Shown piece after piece: positions 42,300 through 51,511 of a DNA stretch of 58,607 nt (its first letter is position 1; each line of letters opens with the position of its first letter). The stretch is from Prochlorococcus sp. AG-402-A21 (GTDB lineage: Bacteria; Cyanobacteriota; Cyanobacteriia; PCC-6307; Cyanobiaceae), in assembly GCA_003279655.1 (NCBI GenBank), contig QCHI01000009.1, positions 1 to 58,607 of the forward strand, given 5' to 3'. The position numbers and the translations under genes were made by a program. The notes under the pieces were generated by a model. That model did no database searches and had not been told where the DNA came from. It worked only from the letters and a program-made list of their open reading frames with translations.

Positions 42300-45220
42300 A
42301 TAAAATTGTACTATCAGATTTAACACCATTCTCTAATTTTAATGAAGATGATTTAAAATTAATTGAAGAAAATGGTAAGCTGGTAAAATATCAACTTGGT
42401 CAAGTAATTTCCACTGCAAGTATTATTCAAAGTTCGATAATATTTATTATAGAGGGAAAAGCAAGAGTTATAGGTTCTGACGCTAATAGAAAGAAAACAA
42501 TTGGAAAGCTTATCAAAAATGATTGTGTTGGATTAATTTCCTTGCTTAGAGGAAATCCATGTGAGCAAATTAATGCTATTACACCGATATTAGCTATTGA
42601 ATTTAAGGATAGTTTTATATTAGATCTTTACAAAAATAACTCTAAATTCAAGCAATGGGTTTCAGGCTATATAAGTATATCAGAGCTTTACCATGTTATA
42701 TCAAAAAGCAATTTAAACGAATTAAAGAATAAAATTAATGACCCTAATAATCTGGAATCAATCAAAAACAATTCAGAACTAATTACCATTTATGAAGGTA
42801 GATTAAATCAAACAAATCAAGAAGATTATAGTTTCTTAGTAAGTAGTTCAAACATCACAAACTATGAAATAGGTGAATCAATTGATAACGTTAATGAATT
42901 TGAGTGGAATGGACCTTTACCTGCAAGATTAATAAAATTATCAAAGTCAATTCTATCTCGAGAAGATTTATCAAATGTAAAAGCTGAAACAGAAAAAATA
43001 AAATTAAGCTTTGACTCAGCTGAAATTGCAGTCGCTCCAGAACAATCGACTATTCAAATTGGTGATTATAATTCAAAGCAAAAATTTAAACTTATTAAAG
43101 GTAATGGATTACTAGATGAAACTCTTGCGTGTATGCAAATGTTATCACGTGAAATGAAATTACCTTTTCGGAAAGATGCTGTTGAAAAAACTCTGAGGGA
43201 TTTCATAAAAGATGATAGAAAACCATCGATTCAATTATGTGGTGCCATATCAACACGACTTGGACTGCATGCCTCGATTGGAAGAGTCCCTGCTTCTTTA
43301 GGAACCAGATTACAAGCACCCTCTTTAATATGTTGGGGAGAAACTTTTGCGATAGTAACCAAGAGCGATGCAAGCGGATTACACTTAGCCTCGCCTAGTA
43401 AAGGGTTTATCTTTATAGCTACTAATGAATTAGAAGAGAATTTCCCAGAAGCAATTGACCTTCTAATAGTAGACAGAACCAATTCAACTCCAAACCAAAC
43501 TTTTGGTTTGGGATGGTTTTGGCCTTCAATTAAAAAATTCAAAGCTAGTCTGATTCAAGTATTTTTTGCGTCTTTTATGGTTCAATTATTTGGACTTGCA
43601 AATCCACTTTTAATTCAAATTATAATAGATAAAGTAATTTCACAAAGAAGTTTAGATACTCTACAAATTCTTGGAATCGCGTTGGTTTTTGTAACTATTC
43701 TTGGAGGTATAATTGGGAGCCTTAGGACTTTCCTCTTCACAGAGACAACAAACAGAATTGATACGAGATTAGGAGCTGAAGTGATAGATCATTTATTAAG
43801 GTTACCGCTTAATTACTTTGATAAAAGACCGGTTGGAGAATTATCTAGCAGGGTTTCGGAATTAGAAAGAATAAGAAACTTTTTAACTGGTCAAGCTCTT
43901 ACAACTATTCTTGATGCTGCTTTTTCAATAATATATATAATTGTCATGGTTTTTTATAGTTTTTCACTAACGTTAGCTGCTTTATCTGTTGTACCAATAC
44001 AAATTCTAATTACACTTTTAGGCGCACCAATAATCAGAAGACAAATAAGAGAAATAGCCTCACAAGATGCAAAAACTCAAAGTCACCTCGTTGAAGTTCT
44101 AACAGGAGTACAAACTGTAAAAGCACAAAACGTAGAGACGGTTACACGTTGGAAATGGCAAGATTTATATAACAAATACATTGCGAAAACTTTTGATAAA
44201 ACAATAACAGGAACTTCTTTAAGCCAATTAAGTAATGTGATGCAACAACTATCTCAATTGATAGTTTTATGGCTTGGAGCTACTTTAGTTTTAAAAGGTC
44301 AAATAACTTTAGGCCAATTAATAGCATTTAGAATCATATCTGGATACGTCACACAACCGTTATTAAGACTCAGTACAATTTGGCAAAACGTTCAAGAATT
44401 GCGTGTTTCATTCGAAAGATTATCAGACATAATTGATACTCCTGAAGAGTCAAATCAAGAGGATAAAGCAAATATTCCACTGCCTCATATCAAGGGTAAT
44501 GTTCAATTTAAAAATGTTAATTTTAGTTTTGAAAATAATGACAGAAAAGTTTTAAATAACATATGTCTAGATATCAAAGCAGGGACATTTGTAGGAGTTG
44601 TTGGACAAAGCGGAAGCGGTAAAAGCACACTTATGAAATTGATACCAAGACTATACAATTCGCAATCAGGAAAGATTCTAATTGATGGTTATGATGTTAA
44701 TAAAGTTGAGTTATATTCACTAAGGAGACAAATAGGAATTGTTCCTCAAGATCCATTATTATTTGCTGGAAGTGTTACTGATAATATTGCACTAACCAAT
44801 CCAGAAGTTGATAGTGAAGATATAAAAAAAGCGGCAAAAATAGCAAATGCTCATCAATTTATAATGGACTTACCGCTTGGATACAGCAGTGATGTAGGTG
44901 AGAGAGGTGCTGGACTATCGGGAGGTCAAAGGCAAAGATTAGCAATTGCTAGAACTATTTTAATGAACCCTAATATGCTTATTCTTGATGAAGCTACCAG
45001 TGCTCTGGATTATCAAACAGAGAGAGTAGTTTGTGAAAATTTAAGAAAATCATGCGAAGATACAACTGTCTTTTTTATTACCCACAGATTAAGTACGATT
45101 AGAAACGCTGATATAATTATTATGCTTGACAATGGAGTTATTGCTGAAGTAGGGAAGCATGAAGAATTAATTAATAAAAAAGGTATGTATTATGCTCTTT
45201 ACAAACAACAAGGAGATTAA
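42296..45220 (+). CDS. Type I secretion ABC exporter with cNMP-like and C39-like domains
   Basis: The 974-residue inner-membrane exporter has four parts. Residues about 1-135 resemble a cyclic-nucleotide-binding domain, but the phosphate-binding cassette is degenerate (CVGLISLLRGNPCEQINAIT). Residues about 268-400 resemble a C39 peptidase; the positions of the catalytic Cys (near 275) and His (near 350) are not Cys and His, so it is an inactive C39-like domain as in HlyB. The membrane domain is about 415-700. The ATPase domain has Walker A GQSGSGKST (about 770), Q-loop VPQDPLLFAG, signature LSGGQRQRLAIARTI, Walker B MLILDEATSALD and the switch His ITHRLST. The 2-base gap to the adaptor gene shows they work together. 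The outer-membrane TolC partner is not in this window. Confidence 0.93.
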   Translation: MNKIVLSDLTPFSNFNEDDLKLIEENGKLVKYQLGQVISTASIIQSSIIFIIEGKARVIGSDANRKKTIGKLIKNDCVGLISLLRGNPCEQINAITPILAIEFKDSFILDLYKNNSKFKQWVSGYISISELYHVISKSNLNELKNKINDPNNLESIKNNSELITIYEGRLNQTNQEDYSFLVSSSNITNYEIGESIDNVNEFEWNGPLPARLIKLSKSILSREDLSNVKAETEKIKLSFDSAEIAVAPEQSTIQIGDYNSKQKFKLIKGNGLLDETLACMQMLSREMKLPFRKDAVEKTLRDFIKDDRKPSIQLCGAISTRLGLHASIGRVPASLGTRLQAPSLICWGETFAIVTKSDASGLHLASPSKGFIFIATNELEENFPEAIDLLIVDRTNSTPNQTFGLGWFWPSIKKFKASLIQVFFASFMVQLFGLANPLLIQIIIDKVISQRSLDTLQILGIALVFVTILGGIIGSLRTFLFTETTNRIDTRLGAEVIDHLLRLPLNYFDKRPVGELSSRVSELERIRNFLTGQALTTILDAAFSIIYIIVMVFYSFSLTLAALSVVPIQILITLLGAPIIRRQIREIASQDAKTQSHLVEVLTGVQTVKAQNVETVTRWKWQDLYNKYIAKTFDKTITGTSLSQLSNVMQQLSQLIVLWLGATLVLKGQITLGQLIAFRIISGYVTQPLLRLSTIWQNVQELRVSFERLSDIIDTPEESNQEDKANIPLPHIKGNVQFKNVNFSFENNDRKVLNNICLDIKAGTFVGVVGQSGSGKSTLMKLIPRLYNSQSGKILIDGYDVNKVELYSLRRQIGIVPQDPLLFAGSVTDNIALTNPEVDSEDIKKAAKIANAHQFIMDLPLGYSSDVGERGAGLSGGQRQRLAIARTILMNPNMLILDEATSALDYQTERVVCENLRKSCEDTTVFFITHRLSTIRNADIIIMLDNGVIAEVGKHEELINKKGMYYALYKQQGD

Positions 45221-45221
45221 A

Positions 45222-46400
45222 ATGAACAATAATAAAAAAGCAAAAGATAAATCAAATTCCAGATTTGAAAAGTATAAAGAAATAGTGTTCAGTAAATCTA
45301 AAATTATTTCATTTAACAAATTAATAGAGAAATTAGAAATAAAGCAAAAAAAAATCAAAAACTATCTATCAACGTTACTATTAAATAAAGAAATCAATAT
45401 AATAAACAAAAGTCAATCCAAATTAAATAATTTAAGTAGCAAGTTTAAAGGTATCACTAACAGTACACAAAAGCTTAGTAAGAGGCTCACAGAAACCGAT
45501 GATTATGAGGTTATCCTTACTCCCACTCAATTTTGGTCGAGAGCAATTACATGGAGTTTAATGTCAGGCACAGCCGTGGGGGTAGCTTGGTTGGCTACCG
45601 CAAAAACTGAAGAGATAATAGTTGCAACAGGAAAATTAGAACCTATTAGTGGTGTTGTAGAAGTACAAATGCCTGTACAAGGTATAGCAGAAAAAATTTA
45701 TGTTAAAGAAGGTGAGAAAGTAGAAAAAGGTCAAACGCTTGTATTACTAGATACTACTTCAAGTAAAAGTCAGAATGATCAGCTAAAGAAAAGCATCAAA
45801 TACAACCAAGAAATTGCTAACAGACTCCAAATATTGGTCAACGAAGGTGCTGTATCAGAATTACAGTTCCTTGAACAAAAGAATAAGATCGAACGACTTC
45901 AAAGCCAACTCATTCAAAGTGAAGTAATTCTCAAATATCAAAAAATATTAGCTCCCGCGAGTGGAATAGTTTTTGACTTAAAGCCATGGGGACCTGGATT
46001 TGTTGCACAAACGAGCCAACCGATACTTAAGATCGTCCCAAGTGATAATCTGATTGCAAAAATTGAAATAGCAAGTAGGAATATAGGATTTGTTTCAGTA
46101 GGAAAGAATGCCTCTATAAGTATTGATTCGTACCCATCAAGTGATTTTGGTGTAATTGAAGGGTTAGTAACAAAAATAAGTTCTGATGCACTTCCCCCAA
46201 ACCCTCAAATAAACAAGGGCTATAGATTTCCAGCAGAAGTAGAATTAGAAGGTCAAAATCTTATTTTAAAAAATGGTAATAAACTTCCATTACAAGCAGG
46301 TATGAGTCTTACAGCAAATATCAAATTACGAAAGGTATCTTACCTACAACTTTTACTGAACACTTTTCAAAGTAAAGCTGATTCTTTGAGGACACTATAA
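45222..46400 (+). CDS. HlyD-type membrane fusion protein of the type I secretion system
   Basis: The 392-residue adaptor links the ABC exporter to an outer-membrane TolC channel. A long Lys-rich cytoplasmic segment (1-105) precedes one membrane helix (about 108-126, AITWSLMSGTAVGVAWL). The lipoyl/barrel halves follow (GVVEVQMPVQGIAEKIYVKE; APASGIVFDLKPWG) with only a short coiled-coil hairpin of about 60 residues between them, then the C-terminal beta-barrel (LQAGMSLTANIKLRK). ATG 45222 has a strong AAGGAGAT site just upstream, so the earlier in-frame ATG 45192 inside the exporter gene is not used. Typical HlyD proteins have a longer hairpin. Confidence 0.92.
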   Translation: MNNNKKAKDKSNSRFEKYKEIVFSKSKIISFNKLIEKLEIKQKKIKNYLSTLLLNKEINIINKSQSKLNNLSSKFKGITNSTQKLSKRLTETDDYEVILTPTQFWSRAITWSLMSGTAVGVAWLATAKTEEIIVATGKLEPISGVVEVQMPVQGIAEKIYVKEGEKVEKGQTLVLLDTTSSKSQNDQLKKSIKYNQEIANRLQILVNEGAVSELQFLEQKNKIERLQSQLIQSEVILKYQKILAPASGIVFDLKPWGPGFVAQTSQPILKIVPSDNLIAKIEIASRNIGFVSVGKNASISIDSYPSSDFGVIEGLVTKISSDALPPNPQINKGYRFPAEVELEGQNLILKNGNKLPLQAGMSLTANIKLRKVSYLQLLLNTFQSKADSLRTL

Positions 46401-46902
46401 TTATAAATATTACTATGTATTGAAAAATTAAAGCAATACATATAAAAAACCAACAATTATTTCAGCAATTAATAGATACTATAATAAAGAAAAGATTGAT
46501 GCCAGAAAATAAGATAAAGTAAACAGTTTAACATTTAAAGTTTAATTTAATGTATTAGATAGAAGGTCCTTCTTGAGGACTAAATTCTCTAAATCAAAAA
46601 AATAATAAATAGAAAACTGAAGATAAACAAAAAATCAATGCATCATGTTTATGTAATATCCTTGCAAGAAAGCAAATGAAAACCAGATATAAAATAAAAC
46701 CTAAAAGTTAAGTGATCTTTTAATTTAACTAAAGACTTGCAAAAACAAATAATAAAGCATCAAAGGTCAATTAAAAAAATGGTTAGATAAAAATACAAAA
46801 ACAACTTCATTAATTTTAAAAAAGGAATAATTTCAATAGAAAAGAAAAAAAGACCGACCCTTGAAGGGTCGGTCTTTAATAATTACTAAACCGATACTAG
46901 TT
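46401..46902. other. AT-rich spacer without a supported gene
   Basis: This 500-base stretch separates two convergent genes, the adaptor and the S-layer-like gene. I find no convincing reading frame or tRNA. A weak 5-bp hairpin lies near 46568-46582 (gtcct..aggac), and the strong terminator of the S-layer gene is at 46849-46877. It may hold a small RNA or a long 3' UTR. Confidence 0.6.
46849..46877 (-). terminator. Strong intrinsic terminator of the S-layer-like gene
   Basis: A perfect 12-bp stem (aaagaccgaccc / gggtcggtcttt, loop ttgaa) lies 26 bases beyond the stop codon. On the minus strand it is followed by a run of T residues, the classic intrinsic terminator. It is GC-rich against a very AT-rich background, and the symmetric stem could also stop transcripts from the adaptor side. 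Confidence 0.9.
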
Positions 46903-49900
46903 TTAGTAAACAGTAAGGTTAGAGATTGAGAATGTACCAGCTGTAACATCAATCACTGCAACAAGTGCTAATGCGTCAGCAGTGGAAGTGTATCCAGAAG
47001 TTGTATTTACCTCATAGAGACTGTAGATACCAACTTGATCTCCAGCGGTGTTAGCAATAGCGAGAGTTGCTGTATCACCATCAGTCAAGTGACTGATTGT
47101 ACCAACAGCGTTAGCGAAACCTGAACTACTTGTGAAGTCATTCAGAGTTGCTCCAGTAACGAAGGTTACAGGTGCAATGTTGGCGTTAATTGAACCAGCA
47201 GCTTGTGCTCTGGCAACTTCTGTTGCACCGTCATGAACAAGATCTGCTCCAAGAATTGCTATTTGGTCCTTGGTAGCATCGAAGTCAGTAACACTTACAG
47301 CATCTGCAAGAACAAGTATATCTGTTGTACCAGCGTCAGCTGATGAGTTACCTGAGTTCAATTCAAGTCTAACTGTGTCATTACCTGCACCAGTTGTGAT
47401 AGTCAAGGATGAACCAGCTTCATGATCATCAAGAGCAGTGATAATGTCATTACCAGATGTACCAGTAACAGTTATTTGAGCATCAGTGTCTGTACCACCA
47501 ACGGTAATAGCACCTAAGTCAAGTGTCTGATCTTGCATGATGATTGCAAGTGTATCTGCCGCACCAGCGTTATCACCAAGAATGGTTGTTAGATCACTAC
47601 CGATGAATGTGTCGTCAACAGTAACAGTACCGTCTCCTCTAAGAGTTAGATGGTTGTACTCAGCACCCATTGTTGTGCCTTGGAGATTACCAGTATCAAG
47701 AATGACTAGATTGTTATCATCTTGTCCACCTTGAGTAGTAACCACATCAGCCCAGTCAGCAACGTTAATAGTGATGTTTTCGGCATCAGCAGCTAATAAG
47801 TCAAAGATTGAGACTCCTGTAACAGCAAGGTTGGTTAAGTCAAGATCGTCATCTGGTCCAAAGATAAGCTCAGAAGCTGCACCACCAGAACCAGTAATTG
47901 CAGTTGGGAAAGCTGTTACGTTGTTAGCGTCAACAGTAACTGCAAAGTTACCAAAGGTTAGTGTTCCAATGGTGTTAGTAGTAGAGATACTACTTAGGTC
48001 ATCTGCATCATTCAAAGTAACGGTCTGAGCAGTTGCAGTAGTAGCTGTAAATGCAGTTACGTCATTTAAGTCAGCAGCGTCAAAGGTAAGTACTGTTGCA
48101 TCTCCAAAAGCTATTGTTTCTGCAGCAGTTAGAAGAGTATTAGAGAAGTCAAATGGTGAAGAGTATGTAGCATCAAGAGTCAACGTGTCTGCACCACCAG
48201 AACCAGTAATAGCAGTATCAAATGCAGCTAAGTTTTCAGCGTCGATAGTTGCTGTTGTTGAACCCATTACCAAGGTCTCAGTTTCACTGAAAGTAGTATC
48301 AGTAAGGTTTGCTCCTTGAGTAACAGTTACTGACTGAGCAATATTTGCTACACCAGTAACAGTTGCTAGTTCACCACCAGCATTGTTAGCTAAATCTGCG
48401 TCATCAAGTGTGATACCAGTAACTGAGGTACCGATAGTCATTGTCTCCCAACCTTCAAAAGTGATACCAGAGAAGTCGAAAGTACCACTACCTGTTACTG
48501 CGATTGTGTCTTCACCACCTAAACCATTAACTGTAGAGCCAGCCAAGTGAGCAACAGTAGTGTTGAGTGTGTCACCAGCTTCAGTTAGAGCATTGTCTTC
48601 TGTGAAATGACCCTTAGTAGCGGTACTGAAAGCAGCTTGATTTGAAGTAGCAGTAACTCCAGTAGTAGCGATGTTTAGATCGCCTGCAGTAATAGTGCTT
48701 ACACCTTCAAGAATCACTCTGAAGTCATTACCATCTAAATCTTCATCTCCATCAACGTCATACCAAAGAGTATTTGCATCGGCTTGGAATACAACTTTCT
48801 TAGTTCCGGTTAAAGCTCCAGAAGCAAGGGCAAAGGTGCTATGAACTCCTGCGAATTGAGTAGATGTATCAATACCAGCAGTTGAATCAGTTCCAGTGAA
48901 TGTAGTTAGATCAATATCATCTGAACCACTTGTGAAACCCTTGATAGTATCTGTCTCTTGGTCAGACTGAGCTAAAGCTGAATAAACAATTCTGTCATCA
49001 CCACCTTTAGAAAGGTCAATCGTATCTGCTCCAGACATTGTACCGACGGTAAATACGTCGTTAGCAGAACCAAAAGTGACTGTTGCTCCACTTGCACTGA
49101 AATCTGTACCTGACAAAGTAAGGATGTCAGTCATTGAACCAGCATCTAAAGTTGCCAATACTGCAGTTGCTGGATCAACAGTATTTGTAATAGTTACTGC
49201 TGAATCACCTGAAAGTGTTATAGAAGTAGCATCTGATGCTGTTAAAGCTGCGATCGTAAGAGTTCCAGTAGCATCAGTTGTGTCATCATCAGCACTGATT
49301 GTTAACGTCTCAGCGTCTTCAACACTAATACTTGCGAAACCATCACCTGCTGAGATTGTGTCTATAGTCACTGTCGCAGAATCAGATGCTCCATCTGTCT
49401 TCAGATCAACAACTAATGTTGCATCAGCAGCAACTGCATTTGCAACATCAACCTCAACTTCTATTCCTGAAACTGCATCATCAACAGTTGCTGTTCCGTT
49501 TGCAGTAATACCTGCGTCATAAATAACTTTTGTCAAACCGGAGAAGTTATCCATATCAATGGTTCCGGTACCAGAATCACTGATATTGACTTGCTCAACA
49601 CTAGTAAGTGTTCCTGCAAGAGTTGTGCTTGCAGTCGCCTGAGTCAAAGTCAGAGTATCTGTTCCAGCTCCACCGTCGAATGAATCGTCAGCCTCGAAAC
49701 CGTTAGTAAAGTTAGCTGTATCATCTCCTGAGCCACCTGTTATTGCAACATCTTTTGCAGTTCCTGCAGAATCAGCAACTACGCTTAAGTTACCTGTGAA
49801 TGCAGATGCACTAATAGTTGTTGCACCAGCTATTGCACCAGTAATTGTAAGGTTTTGATCACCAGTAACATTAACCGTGGATGCTCCAGTAACAATATTA

Positions 49901-51021
49901 GTTAGCTGAGAGGCACCACTAGCTGTGCTTACGTTAAGTGTCTCAAAACCTGTATTAGAGGTATTACCAATAGTAACTGTACCAATAGCACCATTAGCTG
50001 TTGTTGCGTTGGTGCTAAGAGAAAGAGTTAATTCATCCGCTGTACCGGTGAGCAAAGAATCAATAAATTGAACTGTTGTATCACCTGCAGAAACGCTATT
50101 CAACTCAACTGAAGCTAATCCCTTGAGGCTATTAACAGTTAAATCAGTTGTAGATGCTGAGTTAACGATACTAGTAAGGCCTGTGGCTCCAGTAGCATTA
50201 ATTGTTGTGCCGCCAGTAGTTGTTGAAGTAAGAGTGTATTTCTCAACGCTATTAGATGTGAAGCCGGCCTCTGATACTGCAGCTGTTCCAGCAGAACTGT
50301 AATTAAATGAATCTGTTCCCTCTCCACCTGTTAGCTGGTCTCCAGAACTAAGAGTAGAATCACTACCAGAGAAAGTATCATTATTTGCTGTTCCAGAAAC
50401 AACGTCAACACCTGTTGTAAGAGTAGTTGTAGTACCAGTAGTAACAGATATTGGAGTTGCTGCAGATTGCATATTTGCAACCGCTGTATCAACTGAAGCT
50501 GCTGTTGCTTCAGTAGTAGTTATTCCTGCCAACCAAGTAACAGCTGATTCGAATGCTGCACCAGCCTTAAATGTTGCTCCAGTGCTTTCAGCCTGATAAT
50601 CCAACATTGCATTGGTATCAGCCTCAACATCTGCTGTGAAAGCGATAGCTGATTTTGTTTTAGCATCAAGTGCTGCAGCATCAGCTGCACCAGCTGTTTC
50701 AGTTTTAGCTGAGGTGATTAATTGAACCGCAAGCTTAGCTATGGAGCTTCTACCGGACTCAACTTCAACAGTCCAGTAAAGAAGACCAGCTGCATCAGCA
50801 GTTCTTCCAAATAGATTTTTATAAAGGTTATTTACCTGTTCCTCAGTGGATTTGTCACCTACTGTGGACTTTTGGTACTCATCTTGAGCGTGAATCTTTG
50901 CAGCGAATTCACTTTCAGTAATTCCGCTTGCTAACCAATATTTGATACCTGCGGGATCGCCAGGGCGGCCGAAGTATGCGATGTATTGCTGTTGAAGCTG
51001 GGTTTGGGTGATTGTAGACAT
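46903..51021 (-). CDS. Giant RTX / S-layer-like surface protein with N-terminal DUF4214-type module
   Basis: The 1372-residue acidic, Ser/Thr/Ala/Gly-rich protein has no signal peptide, and I see no cysteine on reading. Residues about 8-108 hold two DUF4214-like repeats (QYIAYFGRPGDPAGIKYWL, LYKNLFGRTADAAGLLYWT), followed by a helical stretch to about 184. From about 200 on it is a beta-rich solenoid with scattered RTX-type calcium motifs (GTANNDTF, GGEGTDSFN, GGSGDDTAN, GGAGTDTLT, GAGNDTVRL). It also has imperfect repeats such as TAITGSGGA, with a clear 312-base (104-residue) copy spacing at 47881 and 48193. The C-terminus (FSISNLTVY) would be the uncleaved type I secretion signal. The layout resembles Caulobacter RsaA and may relate to Synechococcus SwmA, both S-layer proteins exported without a Sec signal or thought to be. 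The gene is visibly richer in G and C than its neighbours, with C-ending codons, as in highly expressed genes. Confidence 0.88.
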   Translation of the reverse strand: MSTITQTQLQQQYIAYFGRPGDPAGIKYWLASGITESEFAAKIHAQDEYQKSTVGDKSTEEQVNNLYKNLFGRTADAAGLLYWTVEVESGRSSIAKLAVQLITSAKTETAGAADAAALDAKTKSAIAFTADVEADTNAMLDYQAESTGATFKAGAAFESAVTWLAGITTTEATAASVDTAVANMQSAATPISVTTGTTTTLTTGVDVVSGTANNDTFSGSDSTLSSGDQLTGGEGTDSFNYSSAGTAAVSEAGFTSNSVEKYTLTSTTTGGTTINATGATGLTSIVNSASTTDLTVNSLKGLASVELNSVSAGDTTVQFIDSLLTGTADELTLSLSTNATTANGAIGTVTIGNTSNTGFETLNVSTASGASQLTNIVTGASTVNVTGDQNLTITGAIAGATTISASAFTGNLSVVADSAGTAKDVAITGGSGDDTANFTNGFEADDSFDGGAGTDTLTLTQATASTTLAGTLTSVEQVNISDSGTGTIDMDNFSGLTKVIYDAGITANGTATVDDAVSGIEVEVDVANAVAADATLVVDLKTDGASDSATVTIDTISAGDGFASISVEDAETLTISADDDTTDATGTLTIAALTASDATSITLSGDSAVTITNTVDPATAVLATLDAGSMTDILTLSGTDFSASGATVTFGSANDVFTVGTMSGADTIDLSKGGDDRIVYSALAQSDQETDTIKGFTSGSDDIDLTTFTGTDSTAGIDTSTQFAGVHSTFALASGALTGTKKVVFQADANTLWYDVDGDEDLDGNDFRVILEGVSTITAGDLNIATTGVTATSNQAAFSTATKGHFTEDNALTEAGDTLNTTVAHLAGSTVNGLGGEDTIAVTGSGTFDFSGITFEGWETMTIGTSVTGITLDDADLANNAGGELATVTGVANIAQSVTVTQGANLTDTTFSETETLVMGSTTATIDAENLAAFDTAITGSGGADTLTLDATYSSPFDFSNTLLTAAETIAFGDATVLTFDAADLNDVTAFTATTATAQTVTLNDADDLSSISTTNTIGTLTFGNFAVTVDANNVTAFPTAITGSGGAASELIFGPDDDLDLTNLAVTGVSIFDLLAADAENITINVADWADVVTTQGGQDDNNLVILDTGNLQGTTMGAEYNHLTLRGDGTVTVDDTFIGSDLTTILGDNAGAADTLAIIMQDQTLDLGAITVGGTDTDAQITVTGTSGNDIITALDDHEAGSSLTITTGAGNDTVRLELNSGNSSADAGTTDILVLADAVSVTDFDATKDQIAILGADLVHDGATEVARAQAAGSINANIAPVTFVTGATLNDFTSSSGFANAVGTISHLTDGDTATLAIANTAGDQVGIYSLYEVNTTSGYTSTADALALVAVIDVTAGTFSISNLTVY

Positions 51022-51156
51022 CGAGTGTTAAGTGTCAGTACTTAGATAGGGAAACTCCGCAGTGTTTCTGCGGCTGCCGAGATACCCTGTCTTGGGCCTG
51101 GCATTGTGTGCAGAGGTAAGAGCGAAAAGCAAATACCTATCACTGTTGGCCGGCTA

Positions 51157-51184
51157 AATATACTCATTAAGTGCAATTAGTCAA
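51157..51184 (-). promoter_or_regulatory. Promoter of the S-layer-like gene
   Basis: On the minus strand TTGACT (51184-51179) and TATATT (51162-51157) are separated by 16 bases, close to the sigma-70 consensus. A start near 51150 gives a leader of about 129 bases that contains a GC-rich hairpin (ccgcag / ctgcgg). No purine-rich ribosome-binding site is visible before the ATG. Confidence 0.65.
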
Positions 51185-51264
51185 AGCCCTAGGCCAAATC
51201 CAGTAGTGATATCAACACAAGGTATTACCTGAGAAAGATACATTTTTATTTTTTATTCATTTTT

Positions 51265-51315
51265 TATTCAACCATCAAGAAGCTTTACATAGCAGTGCTT
51301 CTTGATGGTTGAATA
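51265..51315. promoter_or_regulatory. Perfect 19-bp inverted repeat upstream of the S-layer-like gene
   Basis: The arms 51265-51283 and 51297-51315 are perfectly complementary with a 13-base loop (tttacatagcagt). The hairpin is preceded on the + strand by T-rich sequence (51243-51264). It would act on the minus strand only as a hairpin followed by A's, which is not a typical terminator. It sits between the S-layer promoter and a possible short ORF. Confidence 0.6.
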
Positions 51316-51329
51316 GGGATAATTATCAA

Positions 51330-51482
51330 ATGTTAAATGTTTTTGAAAAGTTGCTGAAAAGCCCTTTCGCAGAGAACACTAATCCAACTGTCACACAGGA
51401 TTTGATCAATTATCCTCATGGTTTTCATATGATTTTTAAACAAGCTTTTCCTACCATTGATTTAAATAAAAACAATCAATAA
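51330..51482 (+). CDS. Possible small protein, 50 residues
   Basis: ATG 51330 opens a 50-codon frame (MLNVFEKLLKSPFAENTNPT.., ending LNKNNQ) with a weak AGGGAT site about 9 bases upstream and the 19-bp hairpin directly before it. The composition is less A/T-biased than non-coding DNA nearby, and the protein has no membrane segment. I recognise no family. It lies between the divergent S-layer and second Gmd genes and may share a transcript with the latter. Confidence 0.4.
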   Translation: MLNVFEKLLKSPFAENTNPTVTQDLINYPHGFHMIFKQAFPTIDLNKNNQ

Positions 51483-51511
51483 ATCAAACATGTTTTGCAG
51501 AGTTGTTAGTT

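Noticed and set aside
43231-43542. 103-codon minus-strand frame inside the exporter gene
   Set aside because: It is a shadow of the conserved C39-like domain coding sequence, without homology.
49076-49522. 148-codon open frame on the + strand within the S-layer-like gene
   Set aside because: It is antisense to a long gene of repetitive Ser/Thr/Val composition, which gives Val/Ser-rich mirror frames. It has no homology or ribosome-binding site.
46903-51021. Repeats that could suggest a CRISPR array
   Set aside because: The repeats are imperfect, codon-phased and inside a continuous reading frame; there are no short identical repeats with unique spacers, and no cas genes.
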